A stretch of DNA of 64,000 nucleotides. Origin: Viscum album (taxonomy: Eukaryota > Streptophyta > Magnoliopsida > Santalales > Viscaceae). Made by a program: the position numbers and the translations under genes. Shown piece after piece: positions 10,732-21,839 of the stretch; position 1 is the stretch's first letter; each line of letters opens with the position of its first letter. Where the stretch lies: contig OY728163.1 in assembly GCA_963277665.1 (NCBI GenBank), positions 1,900,554,644 through 1,900,618,643 of the forward strand. The letters run 5' to 3'. The notes under the pieces are model-generated. The model was not told the origin of the DNA and did no database searches. It was given only the letters and a program-made list of their open reading frames with translations.

Positions 10732-11857
10732 ATGCCACCTTTATTTAATGGTTTCAATTATGCCCAATGGAAAATAAAAAAAAATTCACTTTGAAAGTAT
10801 GAGATTTGACATCTGGACTGCTATAGAGACTCAATATAAGATTCCAGAAACTGTTATAACTACTTGAGATGAACCTATGAAAGTTGCTTATAATAAAAAT
10901 TGTAAAACAATGAATGCATTGTATTGTGCTTTAGAATATGAAGAATTTAATAGAATATCTGTTTGTAAGACTACTTATGAAATTTGTGATACTTTGGAAG
11001 TTTCCCATGAGGGAATAACCAATGTTAAGGAAATGAGACTAAATACATACACTTTTTAGTATGATAATTTTAAAATGAAATCTGATTAATCTATTTCTGA
11101 TATGTATCTTAGGTTTAATGAGATAGTTAATATAATGAGCTCACTGGAAAAATCTGTTCCAACAAAGGAGAAAATCTTGAGGATACTGAGATACCTACCA
11201 GAAAGATGGAGAGGAACCTCTGTCTCTATACGATAATCATGTGACATTAGCAAGCTACATGTCAAGGTGCTGATTGGTAAGTTGATGACGTATGATGAAG
11301 AGCTAAAGGTAAACAAAGAGGAATATGATGAACCTAAGAAGAAGATAGTGGCATTTAAGTCTACTTCCTCAAAGACCAAGGACAAGAAGAAAGCTCACAT
11401 ACCTGTCGAAAGCTCAATAAGTGAAGGTTCAGATTCAGACAGTGATGAATAGATGGATGATATAGCCAGGAGATTCAAGAAATTCTATAGGAAGAATAAA
11501 TTTTGTAGAAAATCAAATTATAAGGGTAAGTATGACCGACGAGGTAATTGGAGGAGATATTGAATGAAAGATGATAAAGATGACGAGATAGTCTGTTATG
11601 AATGTAAAAGGAAAGGACATGTTAAGGCTGAATGTCCAAAATTAAAGTTTAAGAAGAAATATGATTTCAAGGGAAAAAAATATAAGAAATCTATAAAGGC
11701 AACATGGAGTGCTTTGGAAGACAACTCAATTGGATCTGAAGCTTCTGATTCTGAAGAAAATAATCATGCCAACATGTGTTTCATGACTGAAACATCTAAG
11801 GAAACTTTCTTGAAAAGTTCCTGTAGAAAGATATGTTACTTGGACAGTGGATGTTAA
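10732..11857 (+). pseudogene. Copia-B gag (capsid UBN2-type domain and zinc knuckle)
   Basis: From the ATG at 10732 it reads MPPLFNGFNYAQWK, the copia gag N-terminal motif. The frame then shifts by one at a run of nine A (10776-10784) and continues through FDIWTAIE, an alanine/asparagine-rich helix region (MNALYCALEYEEFNRI), LEVSHEGITNVKEM, YLPERWRG and LMTYDEELK to a complete CCHC zinc knuckle CYECKRKGHVKAEC at 11600-11641. A lysine-rich and then acidic tail follows. Beyond the A run there are only in-frame stops. The domain is the UBN2/DUF4219-type gag of Ty1/copia; it would bind and package the element RNA. Confidence 0.88.
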
Positions 11858-12400
11858 AGGCATATGACATGAGACTATTCATGCTTTAAGAGCCTAATCA
11901 ATGTTGATGGAGGACATGTCACCTTTGGTGATAACTCAAAAGGAAAGATCATCGACTTAGGCCAGATTGGTAATAATGATTCAATTTTAATTTCTAAAGT
12001 ATTATTTGTTGATGGACTAAAATACAATCTGTTAAGCATTTCTCAGTTGTGTTATGATGATTCCAGTGTTAAATTTGAAATTGATGCTTGAAATGTATTT
12101 GATTCTAAAAATATTTTAGTATTTATTTCATTAAGAGATGAAAATGTATATGCTTTAGATTTAAATACTTTATCCAAATAAAAGGTTACTTGTTTAAATG
12201 ATTTTCATAAATAATATTGGCTAGGGCATAGAATATTAGGACACTGAAATGTTCATTCACTTAGAAAACTGACTAGGAAAGGTTTATTTAGAGACCTACC
12301 CAAACTAATATTCCCAACAGAAAATGTTTGTAATCCCTGTTAAAAGGGAAAGCAACATAAAATTTATTTCTAATCAAAGAAAGAAGTTTCAAATTCTCAA
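11835..12400 (+). pseudogene. Copia-B aspartic protease and GAG-pre-integrase
   Basis: CYLDSGC marks the protease active site, with D-S-G intact; the next codon is a stop, followed by RHMT. Downstream HVTFGDNSKGKI and LKYNLLSISQLC are the family's protease C-terminal motifs. The GAG-pre-integrase zinc-binding part lies at about 12220-12370 (WLGHRILGH, RDLPKL, NVCNPC). All is in the same frame as gag and integrase, interrupted by single stop codons. Confidence 0.84.
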
Positions 12401-13123
12401 CCTCTTGAGTTGGTTCATATGGATTTATTTGGACCATATAGAGTTTATAGTTTAAAAGGGAAGCATTATTTCTATGTTCTAGTAGATGAATTTTATAGAT
12501 GCACTTGGGTATACTTTCTTTCTCACAAAAGTGAAGCTTGTTCCTATTTCAGTAAATACTCCAATTTTGTGGAAAACCTTAGTGGACTTCATGTTAAGAC
12601 CCTCAGAAGTGATCATGGCCATGAGTTTGAAAATCATGACTTTGAAACCTATTTCTCACATAATGGCTACAGTCACAATTTATCTGCCCTTAGGACACCT
12701 CAATAGAATGGTGTATTAGAAATAAGGAATAAAACCCTTCAAGAAATTGAAAGAACTATGCTCAATGAGTATGAATTACCTGTTTACTTCTGGGTAGAAG
12801 TTTTAAATACATATTTTTATATTATAAATAGAGTTTTTATTAGACCTATTCTTAAAAATACCCCTTATGAACTGTGGAATAATAGTAAGCCTAAAGTTAG
12901 TTACTTTAGAGTTTTTGGTTGCAAAGTCTTTACTCTCAATACTAAAGATAATCTTGATAAGTTTTCATCCAAAAGAGATGAAGGAATATTTCTAGGTTAT
13001 TCTATATCTAACAAATCTTATAGAGTATTTAATAAAAGAACCAAATGTGTGGAAGAATTTGTACACATCAAATTTGATGAAACTGATCCACATGAACCTA
13101 AGACCCCTCTTGAAAATTTTTAA
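12401..13123 (+). pseudogene. Copia-B integrase (rve core and C-terminus)
   Basis: The core opens LVHMDLFGPYRVYSLKG, with the first catalytic aspartate, then YVLVDEFYRCTWVYFL. The second aspartate sits in LRSDHGHEF. After one stop the third acidic residue is seen in NGVLEIRNKTLQE. The C-terminal part reads RVFGCKVFTLNT, then DEGIFLGYS and YRVFNKRT, the usual copia integrase tail. The D,D,E triad is thus retained in sequence though the gene carries stops. It would insert the cDNA copy into host chromatin. Confidence 0.9.
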
Positions 13124-14914
13124 AAAGATTTTTCAATTCTAAACCTTAATGACAAGAACAATGGACCTATTGTTAAGACAACCAGTTCTGGAAATTTTCC
13201 ATAACATGTCTCTGTTGAACCCGAACCTATAAATGAACCTGAAATTTCTAGACCTACTTTTTCTAGACCAACTAAGACTATTAAAAACCAACCTTTAGAT
13301 GCTGCTGTAGGATATTTAGATATAGGAACACAAAACAGAGCTTCTTTAAGAAATCAGGTTGAACATCAAGCCTTTCTTTCATATTCATAACCTAAAAATA
13401 TCAATGATGCTATCAATGATGAATTTTGGGTAATGGCTATGCAAGAAGAGTTAAATCAATTTGAAAGATACAGAGTCTAGGAATTAGTAGATAGATCTAA
13501 GGACACCTTGACCATTGGCACTAAATGGGGTTTTAGAAATAAAGTTGATGAGTCTGGAAATATAGTTAGAAACAAAGCTAGGTTAGTTTCACAAGGATAT
13601 ATTCAAGAATAAGTAATATAATATGAGGAAACCATTGCACCAGTATCTAGGTTAGAAGCTATTAGAATTATACTTTCTTATGCTGCTCATCTGAATTTCA
13701 AGTTATATCAAATGGATGTTAAAATTGATTTTCTAAATGGTTTTATAATTGATGATATTTTTGTTGAACAACCTCCTAGATTTAATAATCCTCATTTTCC
13801 AAATCAAGTTTTTAAACATTAAAAAGCTTTGTATGGTTTAAAACAAGATCCACGAGCTTGGTATGATAGACTTAGTAATTTTGTTATTTCAAAAGGTTTT
13901 ATTAAATGGATTTATGATAAAACAATTTTTATCAAAATCATTTCCAAAGATGTTGTGATAGTACAAATTTATGTTGATGATATTATTTTCGGATCTTCTA
14001 AAAATGCTTTCTGTATTGATTTTTCAAAGAGTATGCAAATTGAATTTGAAATGAGTTTAATGGGAGAACTCAAATATTTTCTTGGATTTCAAGTTTTTTA
14101 AAATGAAAATGATATTATTTTAAATAAAAGTAAATATACAAAGGGTATTTTAAAATGTTTTGGTTTGGATAATAATAAGGAAAGTGATACACCTATGAGT
14201 ACCACTTGTAAATTGGATGTAGATGAAACTGGGAAACCAGTGGATCAAACTAGTTATAGATGTATGATTGGGAGTTTTCTTTATCTCACTGCTAGTCGAC
14301 CGGATATTATGTTTAGTGTGTGTATGTGTGCAAGATTTCATGAAAATCCAAAATAGTCACACATGCTTTCTGTTAAAAGGATTTTCAAATATCTTAAACA
14401 TACTACCAATCTAGGATTATTTTATCTAAAATGACAATCTTTTGACTTAATAAGTTATTCAGATGCTGAGTTTGTTGGTTTAAATTTAGATAGGAAGAGC
14501 ACTTCTGGAGCATGTCACCTTCTAGGTAAGTCTTTAGTATAATGGTGTAGTAAAAAGCAGAATTCTGTTTCATTTTCTACTACTAAAGCAGAGTACATAG
14601 CTGCTGGTAGTTGCTATGCACAAATTCTATGGATGAACCATACTTTATTGGACTATGGATATCAATTTAGGCATGTATCTATAAACTATGATAACACTAT
14701 TGTGATCAATATCTCTAAGAATCCTATATCTCACTCTATAACTAAACACATTAATGTAAGAAATCACTTTTTGAGAGATCATTATAAAAAGGGTGATATT
14801 AATTTTGAATTTATAGGCACTAAACATCAATTAGCTGACATGTTCACCAAAACTTTAAGTTCAGAAAAGTTAAGTTACATTAGTCATGAGTTAGGAATGA
14901 TAAACTATGCATAA
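13124..14914 (+). pseudogene. Copia-B reverse transcriptase and RNase H
   Basis: The RT_2-type domain starts at NDEFWVMAMQEELNQFE (about 13410), with GTKWGFRNKVDESG, KARLVSQGY, YQMDVKIDFLNG, KALYGLKQDPRAWYDRL and an intact active site YVDDIIFGSS at 13970-13999. Connection and RNase H follow: GELKYFLGFQVF, SKYTKGILKCFG, IGSFLYLTASRPDIMF, SYSDAEFVG, RKSTSGACHLLG, STTKAEYIAAGS, and the C-terminal HQLADMFTKTLSSEKL, ending MINYA and a stop at 14912-14914. About ten in-frame stops but no frame change were found. The RT box is the only uncorrupted one in the window. Confidence 0.92.
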
Positions 14915-15046
14915 ACCTCACCGATAGATAAAACTCACCGATAGATAAACCTCACAATTAGATAAACCTCACCGATAGATAAACCTCACCGTTAGATAAA
15001 CCTCACTGATAGATAAACCTCAACGATAGATAGACCTCACTGTTAG
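14911..15046 (+). repeat. Eight-unit 17-bp tandem array starting at the pol stop codon
   Basis: Exactly eight contiguous 17-base units of the form ATAAACCTCACCGATAG fill 14911-15046 with no spacer and only substitutions between units. The pol stop codon TAA (14912-14914) is part of the first unit. The array separates pol from the env-position gene. There are no unique spacers, so it is not a CRISPR. Confidence 0.97.
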
Positions 15047-15252
15047 GATTATCACCGGTAGTTAACACTGATATGTTTTGTGCTATCTGGATTTATTGTT
15101 TTTAATGGAAACCGTTATTATTTCATCTCGATTCCTAAATGATAAAAATTAAGTCTAAGTCACATTTCAATCCACCGAGAACTCTCTTCTCTTCAAACCT
15201 TAATTCTCGAACCCCCACATTTCTTGCAAACCCTATGTTCTTCGATTAGGAA

Positions 15253-16020
15253 ATGGCAAGAGTAAAGAGGCTGGCAGTCATAGATGAAGGTGATGCACTG
15301 AGTTCAAAGAGGCAGAATGAAGGATTTCAAGGTAGTGGCAGTGGAACAAGTCATGAGAATAGTGCAGTGAACCCGCACTTACTAAATAGAAATATCGTAA
15401 TCGAGAATGAACTCTGGGAAGAATGGATCCTGCCTAGAATTTTTTTGATTCTAATGATTTTGGAGGAACAAGGGTGGCTCAAATTTTTTGAAAATAACAA
15501 TGGTCCTTATTATCCTAAATTAATAAAGGAATTCTATGAGTTTTTTCATTTTGAGAAATCTGAAAGTGAGAACAGAATGGTATCAGTAGTGAATGACAAG
15601 ATAATATCTTTTTCTTCCATTGAATGGGCTGAGTGCTTGAAATTTCTACACGAGGGTGAGTTTGGATATTTCACAAAGTCATTACCTCCCACTAGTGCCA
15701 TTTTTTGAGTATAAAACTACTTTGGAAGATCTCACTAGAGATGGCATACAAAGAAAAGTAGTTACTTAAGAAATGGATGGAGAAAACTGGTTGCTATTCA
15801 AATTTATCCAGCATGTGTTATGTCCGATAAGAGAGGATTTTTAAAAACTCAGATTCCAAGATAAAATATTATTTTATATTCTAAGTCATAGTGTCAAAGT
15901 GAATTTTTGTAGGCTTCTGATGATTCAAATCGAAGATATGGCCAGGCCAAAATCGAAAAAATGCTCTATTCTTTGCAAATCTGATCTCTTTGATGGTCAA
16001 GGTAAAAGGTGTGGCTGATT
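15253..16020 (+). pseudogene. Copia-B env-position gene, N-terminal part (plant mobile-domain-like)
   Basis: An open stretch from ATG 15253 gives 151 residues: a polar Ser/Gly-rich N-terminus, then ELWEEWILPRIF, EEQGWLKFFENNNG and YYPKLIKEFYEFF, ending near IEWAECLKFL. This recalls the putative plant transposon protein / mobile-domain segments found in env-position genes of plant LTR elements (LVREFYA motif followed by a conserved F/W strand). From 15709 to 16020 the reading continues only with stops and frame changes. No signal peptide is visible. Assignment is by motif memory, not a search; moderate certainty. Confidence 0.6.
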
Positions 16021-16034
16021 CTTAGGTTGAGACA

Positions 16035-16676
16035 GTGGTTTTAAGAGACAACTTTTGTATTACAAAAATAGTTTATAAGTACATAAAGATTGTATGGAAA
16101 CCATTGAAAAAGGAATGTGTAAATGATGATGAGAAAATTTATAATAAATTTAACCCTGTTGAGAATACCAATAAGCCAAGAGATAAGAGAGATCCAGGTC
16201 TAGGACCTGATAAAGAAGAATCTCAATACAGTGATGATGATGCTGAGAAGGATACCTCTATAGAAGATAGAGGGGATCCTGATTTACCTCCAAGCCCAGC
16301 TACTAAAAAGGTATCATATGGAAAGACAAGTCCTCCTGTTACCCTACCTAGAATGGAAGTAGTTATGGGAGAGACTGTTGAAAAAAACCTTATAAATGAG
16401 GAAGACCTGGCTAGATCTGATCATAGGGATACTGCTCCATATTCCAGTAACATTGATGATGGAAGTACCTGTTTGAGTCTTAGTCCTTTGATTGAGAGCT
16501 CTATTCTGACTATTGAGGAGGTTGTTGAAGTGGATAGACCAGTATATATTGCTAACATACCCTGGCCTATGCCACCTGGATTGGATATAAATATGGTTGT
16601 AGATGACTCCTATGAGGAGGAGATGGCTGCAGCTGGTGCTGAAGAGGAGGAAGCTCAGGTTGGGGGGGACCTATAA
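16035..16676 (+). pseudogene. Copia-B env-position gene, acidic middle part
   Basis: A 213-residue open stretch, rich in Asp, Glu, Pro and Ser (SDDDAEKDTSIED, DLPPSPATKK, DDSYEEEMAAAGAEEEE). No known fold. It ends at a stop just after a run of seven G (16662-16668). Reading resumes in another frame at the same run with NYEVEDWSAD and YSDSDDETP, so this part and the coiled-coil part were probably one protein. The amino-acid bias suggests a disordered linker. Confidence 0.6.
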
Positions 16677-17970
16677 GGATAGGATCAGTTTCTGTGAACT
16701 ATGAAGTGGAAGATTGGTCTGCAGATCCAGGATTTGTTGTATTGGGACTATAATATTCTGATTCTGATGACGAGACACCCATTATAAGGCACCCTGTGTC
16801 TTATGATATTTTCTCAGAGGAAGTTACTGCTCAACCAGTAGCTCCTCTAGCTCTACCTGAAGACATTGTGAGAAAAGTAGATCTTGAGGCACTAAAATTT
16901 GAATTGAAAACCTGTTTTGTTGAAGAGATATGTAAAATGAAAAGTTCTTTGGTATCTTCTCTGAGAAATGTTGTGTCAAGTGCTGTGACAGAAGTGATGG
17001 ATGAAGTGAAAGTGTGTCAGAATCAGATTGGGATTTTGACAGAGGCTGATGATTCTTTGAAGAAATCTGTTTCTTCATTTGATACCTTTATGAGTTCTAA
17101 ATCTCAAGTTGATACTGAAATCAGATACATTCGAGGTGTAGTGAAACAGTCTGTGGATGTGTTTGAAGATTTTAAGAAGACCATAAAAGAGCATGTCAGT
17201 ACTCAAGATTTATTTGTGAAGAAACTGATAAGTAATTTGACATAATACTTCAAAGAAACATTAGCTTTTACTTTAAAACCTCTTGGTACCACCAGAGTTT
17301 CAATTGATGTTGAACAGTTTAGATCTGTGTTGAAAGAAGAACTTGGTCAAGTTAGTTCCAGTAGCTTATCTGAATCTCAAGTGATATCTACCACAAGGGA
17401 TATCAGAAAAACCTTTTAAGACTATATGAGAGATGCTACTGATGCTAAGAAGGAAATCAAAGACAAAATTGATTATTATTTTCAGAGAGTATACACCAAG
17501 AAGCAGCTAACCAATAATTTCAAGCTACTGTTAGAGAATTTGAAACGGAGCCCAGTTACTCAATCCTTCAAAGAATAAGTTAGTATGCTCAGGGAGTTGA
17601 ATCCTGCCTTAGAAAAGATTATGGAGAACAAGGATGATTTTATCTATGCCATGGAGAGAGGGGGAGGTATCATCATGGATTTCAGGAATCTCTTACTGCC
17701 CTTTCTACATGTGGACAGTACCCCTATTGTTGTACCTCCAGCCCTGCCTACCTCTAGTCAGTATGCTTCTCCACCTTAGTTGACTCCAGCTCAAGCTATC
17801 AGAAGTCTTACTCCTATGATCACACAAAGGAGTACCCACTACAGGCCCATCAGTGTTTCAGTAGCTCAACCACCTTTGATCATCACTGGTGTTCCCAAGC
17901 CTTAACCTATTCCTACCAAGCCTGAATCCTCTTCTGATCCCAAAGACAAATACAAATTACCTATTTAAGA
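16669..17970 (+). pseudogene. Copia-B env-position gene, coiled-coil C-terminal part
   Basis: After the G run one frame can be followed from 16669 to about 17970 through several stop codons (for example at 16751, 17243 and 17576). The longest open part (16796-17245, 149 residues) is rich in Val, Leu, Ser, Lys and Glu with heptad-like spacing (SLVSSLRNVVSSAV, DDSLKKSVSSFDTFM, EIRYIRGVVKQSV), so a coiled coil is likely. The end turns Pro/Ser/Thr-rich (IVVPPALPTSS, PIPTKPESSSDPKD). Sirevirus env-like proteins are reported to have coiled coils; no clear membrane segment is seen here, so calling it an envelope protein is not justified. Confidence 0.6.
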
Positions 17971-18118
17971 GGTTGATTTATTAGTGGCTAGAACATTTGA
18001 TAGGAATCTTTGTACTTATTTGGTACTATCTCATGTAACTTTGTCATGTGAAATGAAAATGTCGATTTTCTCTCTTCTTATTTTATGCTCTAAACCATTA
18101 TTTTTATCTTTTTTCTAA

Positions 18119-18371
18119 TCACAAAGGGGGAGAAGGATTATAATATGGGGAGAACTTACACTAGGGTGAGAAAATTATAACATGTGTATTTAGGGGAAAT
18201 AAATATTCTATTTTTTTTACTCTTATGTTTTTCCATAGTTTAACTCTTATACATTTGAGAGTTATGATCTGAACACACCGAGAAATTCCATTAGATGTAT
18301 TTTTCTCTGATTCATTAAAGTTTATTCTGGATTATAATGCCATAATTTGTGATTATCAAAAAGTGGGATAT
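18119..18371 (+). promoter_or_regulatory. Copia-B polypurine tracts
   Basis: CACAAAGGGGGAGAAGG at 18119-18135 is a typical Sirevirus tract after the last gene; a second purine block, AAAAAGTGGGA, ends two bases before the 3' LTR (18372) and is the likely primer site for plus-strand synthesis. Between 17971 and 18371 no coding sequence is seen. Confidence 0.7.
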
Positions 18372-20182
18372 TGTTAGACTTACCTGTTTTGATAATCTCA
18401 AATATGTTTAGATATGCTTTGATAATCCCAAATAATGTCTATCTATATATTAATTATACTTTATAATTATGAAATCATGCTAATGAGTTTATATGAATAT
18501 CAAAATGATCATATCATATCATTGGAATATGTTATTCAATGTTTATTTATGATTATAAATGTTTAATGATGATTTATCGTGATACTAACTAAATCTGGAA
18601 ATGAAATGCATAGAACAAATACTTTATAAGCATTCGACTCTTAATGTCACTGATACAGACAGAGCTACCAATAATAAAAGGTCACCGATAAACTAAGTCT
18701 ACTGATAGACAAGGTCACTGATACAACTACCGATAGAATGGAGCTACCGATAGAGGCATCTACTGATAGAGAGAGCTACCGATACTGATGTTAACAGCTA
18801 ATGATAGTAAGGAAGAGATACCCACAGAAGTTTACCATTACGAAGAGATTCCGATAGATAGAGCTACCGATATAAGAAGATACCACTACACATGAGGCTA
18901 CTGATACATAAAGCTACCATTACATAGAGTAACAACTACCAATGCATGACCTACCGTTACAAGTCCACCACTACAAGTTCATTGATACAAATAGCTACCG
19001 ATGGAAACCAGTCACTATTTCTCTAAAATATATCTCTCTGTTTGATTATTAGCAACAACCATATTTTGTGCTTTTAATGCAAATGAAATTAATTAATGAT
19101 GTTTGTTGGATGTCAGGGAACCATACCTCGTACCTGCAAAAGTAATCATGACTTATGTCGAACCACCACATGAGCTATAAAAGGAAGATCAAAGATTCGT
19201 ATAAAGGTTGTGACATATAGAATGCAAAAAGTGACACATACAAGAAGAACACATGAAGAACTCGAAGAAAACTCATAAACATCAAGAACAGAAGTTCAAA
19301 GAGGAGGTTCAAGTGCTACAAGGAATACTCTCAGATTAAAGATGAACACCTATACTGGAAGTAAATGAACAGAACCATGGAACTCTTTTTTCTAGAAAAA
19401 ATCCAGAGAAGGACTCAAAGCTTCATCTGCATCAATCCAAAGGAGTCCAGAGATACATTGACATCAAAAAAGAGCTTTCTAAACTCATCTTTATATTATT
19501 GCTCTGCTGTGATCATTTTTATTACATTACGATCTGTGAGTGTGCTTATGTCTGTTTGGACACACACTGACTCCTAAGATGAACTGAAGGATACTGAAAT
19601 CCTCACACCAAACTCTTTACACATTTGTGTATCCCACATAGAACTGTGGTATAGTTTTGAGGACTTGGGCAACCTATGTGATGTTGTTGTTTCTTTCCCA
19701 CGTAGAACTGTGGTAGAGGTATGAGGGCATGGACAGTATGAGTACTATTGTAAACCCCGATCCATGGTGTGGATCAAAGTTATATATAAAATGTTTGAGA
19801 GGACTAAGTCTCATCTTGAGACTAAACCTCTTGGTTAAAATTTTTGTGCATCTTATTTCAGTTTAAACTAGCTTTAATATTCCGCTACTAATTACTTTGA
19901 AATTTAAATCTGTTTTAAAGTAACTCTGATAGTTGAACTAGCAAGTGTTTGTAATTATTGCTATCCAATAAGTTAGTTTCAAAAGCTAACTTAATATTTA
20001 GATTAAGTTAACTGAGAAATTATCAATCTTTGAGAAACTAATTAAAAACATACAATCTTTATAAATTCACTACAGTTTAACTTGTTTTACGAATTGGGGG
20101 ATTTCAATATAAATATTTTAAATAGAAATTTTTTATAGGTACTCAATTCACCCCCCCTCTTGAGTATCCACTCCGACCAACA
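18372..20182 (+). repeat. Copia-B 3' LTR
   Basis: Begins TGTTAGACTT and ends GACCAACA, 1,811 bases. Homologous throughout to 8619-10546; the length difference includes several deletions in the 3' third, where the 5' copy has an extra duplicated block near 10200-10330. The C tract is at 20151-20157. Short frames at 19365-19577 have no recognised domain. Confidence 0.95.
18646..19010 (+). repeat. Degenerate short tandem repeats inside Copia-B 3' LTR
   Basis: Counterpart of the block at 8896-9256, with the same ACCGATAG/ACTGATAG core and similar spacing. Units differ between the two LTRs by substitutions rather than by gain or loss of whole units in most places. Confidence 0.8.
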
Positions 20183-20187
20183 CTACA
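20183..20187. repeat. Copia-B target-site duplication, right copy
   Basis: CTACA, identical to 8614-8618. Confidence 0.95.
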
Positions 20188-21150
20188 AATTGAACCTAAC
20201 AATAATAATGATGTGTGAAATGTGTTTATTTATACATAATTTGTTTCCTTTGTAAATTGTGATACCATTCTGGTGCTTGAAGCACACTTTGTTGACACAT
20301 AAACTAGACCCCAAGAAAAATCACATGCTTGGGGTATTGGTACTTTTTTTCTGCCTTTTTATTTATAGACTCTATATATAAATATGCATCCTTCTTATTA
20401 CAAGTTCCTTATTCGGATTACTAGATTGGGCCGAAGAAGGTAATATGGGATGAGTGTAGTTGAGGACATGGACCAAGATATATTTATTTTATTATGTTTA
20501 TTTGATTTCTTACTTTTATCATATGTTGGAACACTACTTTTTTCTACAACACGAAATGGAAAGGTTTAGGCATTGTGGGTTTCAGACTACTAGGTTTTAC
20601 CTCACTCCCTACTTAGGCACCATTTGGTACCCAAGTAGAATTTTTGTTTGTAGGTAGGGATAATGGGAATCATGCTTCATCCAGTTCTTGAGTGTGGATT
20701 GCTGCTTAGGATAAAGCTTGAAGGCAGAGGACCGAGCTTCTACTCATGATGTAGTTGTTGAAATTTGTGTGGTTTTCATTACAGCTTTGATTGCATGATT
20801 GTATTCATGTATTCCGTACTCTCATTTTAGCATAGAAATCATATCATAACATCATTGTGTATCTGGTTTATTTATCAACTTCTACAACTTATTATATCTT
20901 TAGTTGGGGTTATTTATTTTCTTCTGTTGTAGTTTGGTTATTTATATGATTCCATTATTCTTTATAAATTGGTTTTGTTATACTTTATATTACTTATTAC
21001 CTATGAGGGAATATTATTCCCCAAGAACACATTAAAAAGGCCCTCATTTCTATTCAGAAGACTTTGGAATTTGGGAAGATGCACTTAAGGTTTTCTACAC
21101 AACTCAGCTTAGAGAACCCTTCTAGTGGCTTGTGGGATGAGGACACTACA
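20183..21150 (+). repeat. Gypsy-A 5' LTR, 3' piece
   Basis: Continues the LTR after Copia-B; aligns with 28227-29192. In 153 aligned bases (from 20188 against 28232) I count about 22 mismatches. It ends GGACACTACA before the primer site. Small frames such as 20460-20657 lie in the LTR and also exist, broken differently, at 28472-28741; no protein is supported. Confidence 0.9.
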
Positions 21151-21153
21151 AAG

Positions 21154-21165
21154 TGGTATTAGAGG
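21154..21165 (+). promoter_or_regulatory. Gypsy-A primer-binding site (initiator-Met tRNA type)
   Basis: TGGTATTAGAGG, three bases past the LTR end. The 21166-21830 leader between it and gag shows no coding sequence. Confidence 0.8.
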
Positions 21166-21839
21166 AAGTTTTTCCTTTTTTATTATTTTTTGGGTTAGAC
21201 AGAATATTAGAATATATGGATTTGGAACTTACCCTATTATTGGATATATCTAACCCATGTACAGGGAAACCCAAATTACTGGGATAAGATTGCAATTATT
21301 GATTATTCTGATTATTGTTGATATGATTTTACTGTTGGGTGACACACTTTTTTTATGTTGTTTTTGATATTGATATTATTGAGATAATGATTTTTACCAT
21401 TGAATATTTATTATTTGAGGGAAAAGTATTTACATGAATCATATTAGGCACCATACGGATTAAAATGACAAGAAAATTTCTATTCCATATATACTTTCAG
21501 CGTGCATCTTCTTATTTTCATGTGAGTGTTTTTGTGCCTAGTTATAAAATTTTGTAGTTCTTGTTTGTTAAATATATAGATATGATAGTTTGTTAGATGT
21601 TAGCATTACCTTACCTAGAAAATAGGTGGTAGGCCTCATTTTAGTGATCCTTTAAGTTTACTATTACTTATCCAGAACAGTCTCCTAGAGTAGGCTACCT
21701 ATTGACTAGTGCTAAGGGGTAGGCTCTATACCCACCCTATTTATTTCACATTTTCATGTCTTCTTCTTCTACAATTAATTATTTCTAAAGGTGTGTTTTT
21801 GGAAATTTTAGACCAATGCCAGTGTGACGTCTTCGTGTT

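Larger units (their letters stand above)
8619..20182 (+). mobile_element. Copia-B: full-length Sirevirus-like Ty1/copia element with env-position gene
   Basis: The ends are TGTTGG (8619) and CCAACA (20182) with a perfect CTACA duplication, so both boundaries are exact. Order: LTR 8619-10546, primer site, gag, protease, integrase, RT, RNase H, 17-bp tandem array, long env-position reading region, polypurine tract, LTR 18372-20182. About 11.6 kb overall. Integrase before RT, a large extra gene after pol and an AAAGGGGGAGA tract fit Sirevirus. In the first 160 LTR bases I count 9 mismatches and no gaps between the two LTRs, making it the youngest datable insertion here. Confidence 0.95.

Noticed and set aside
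14911..15046. CRISPR-like regular array
   Set aside because: Units are contiguous with no unique spacers and the context is a plant retrotransposon.
16035..16676. The longest clean open frame in the window (213 codons) as a host gene
   Set aside because: It lies between pol and the 3' LTR of Copia-B, has no introns or promoter of its own, and joins element-borne reading on its 3' side.
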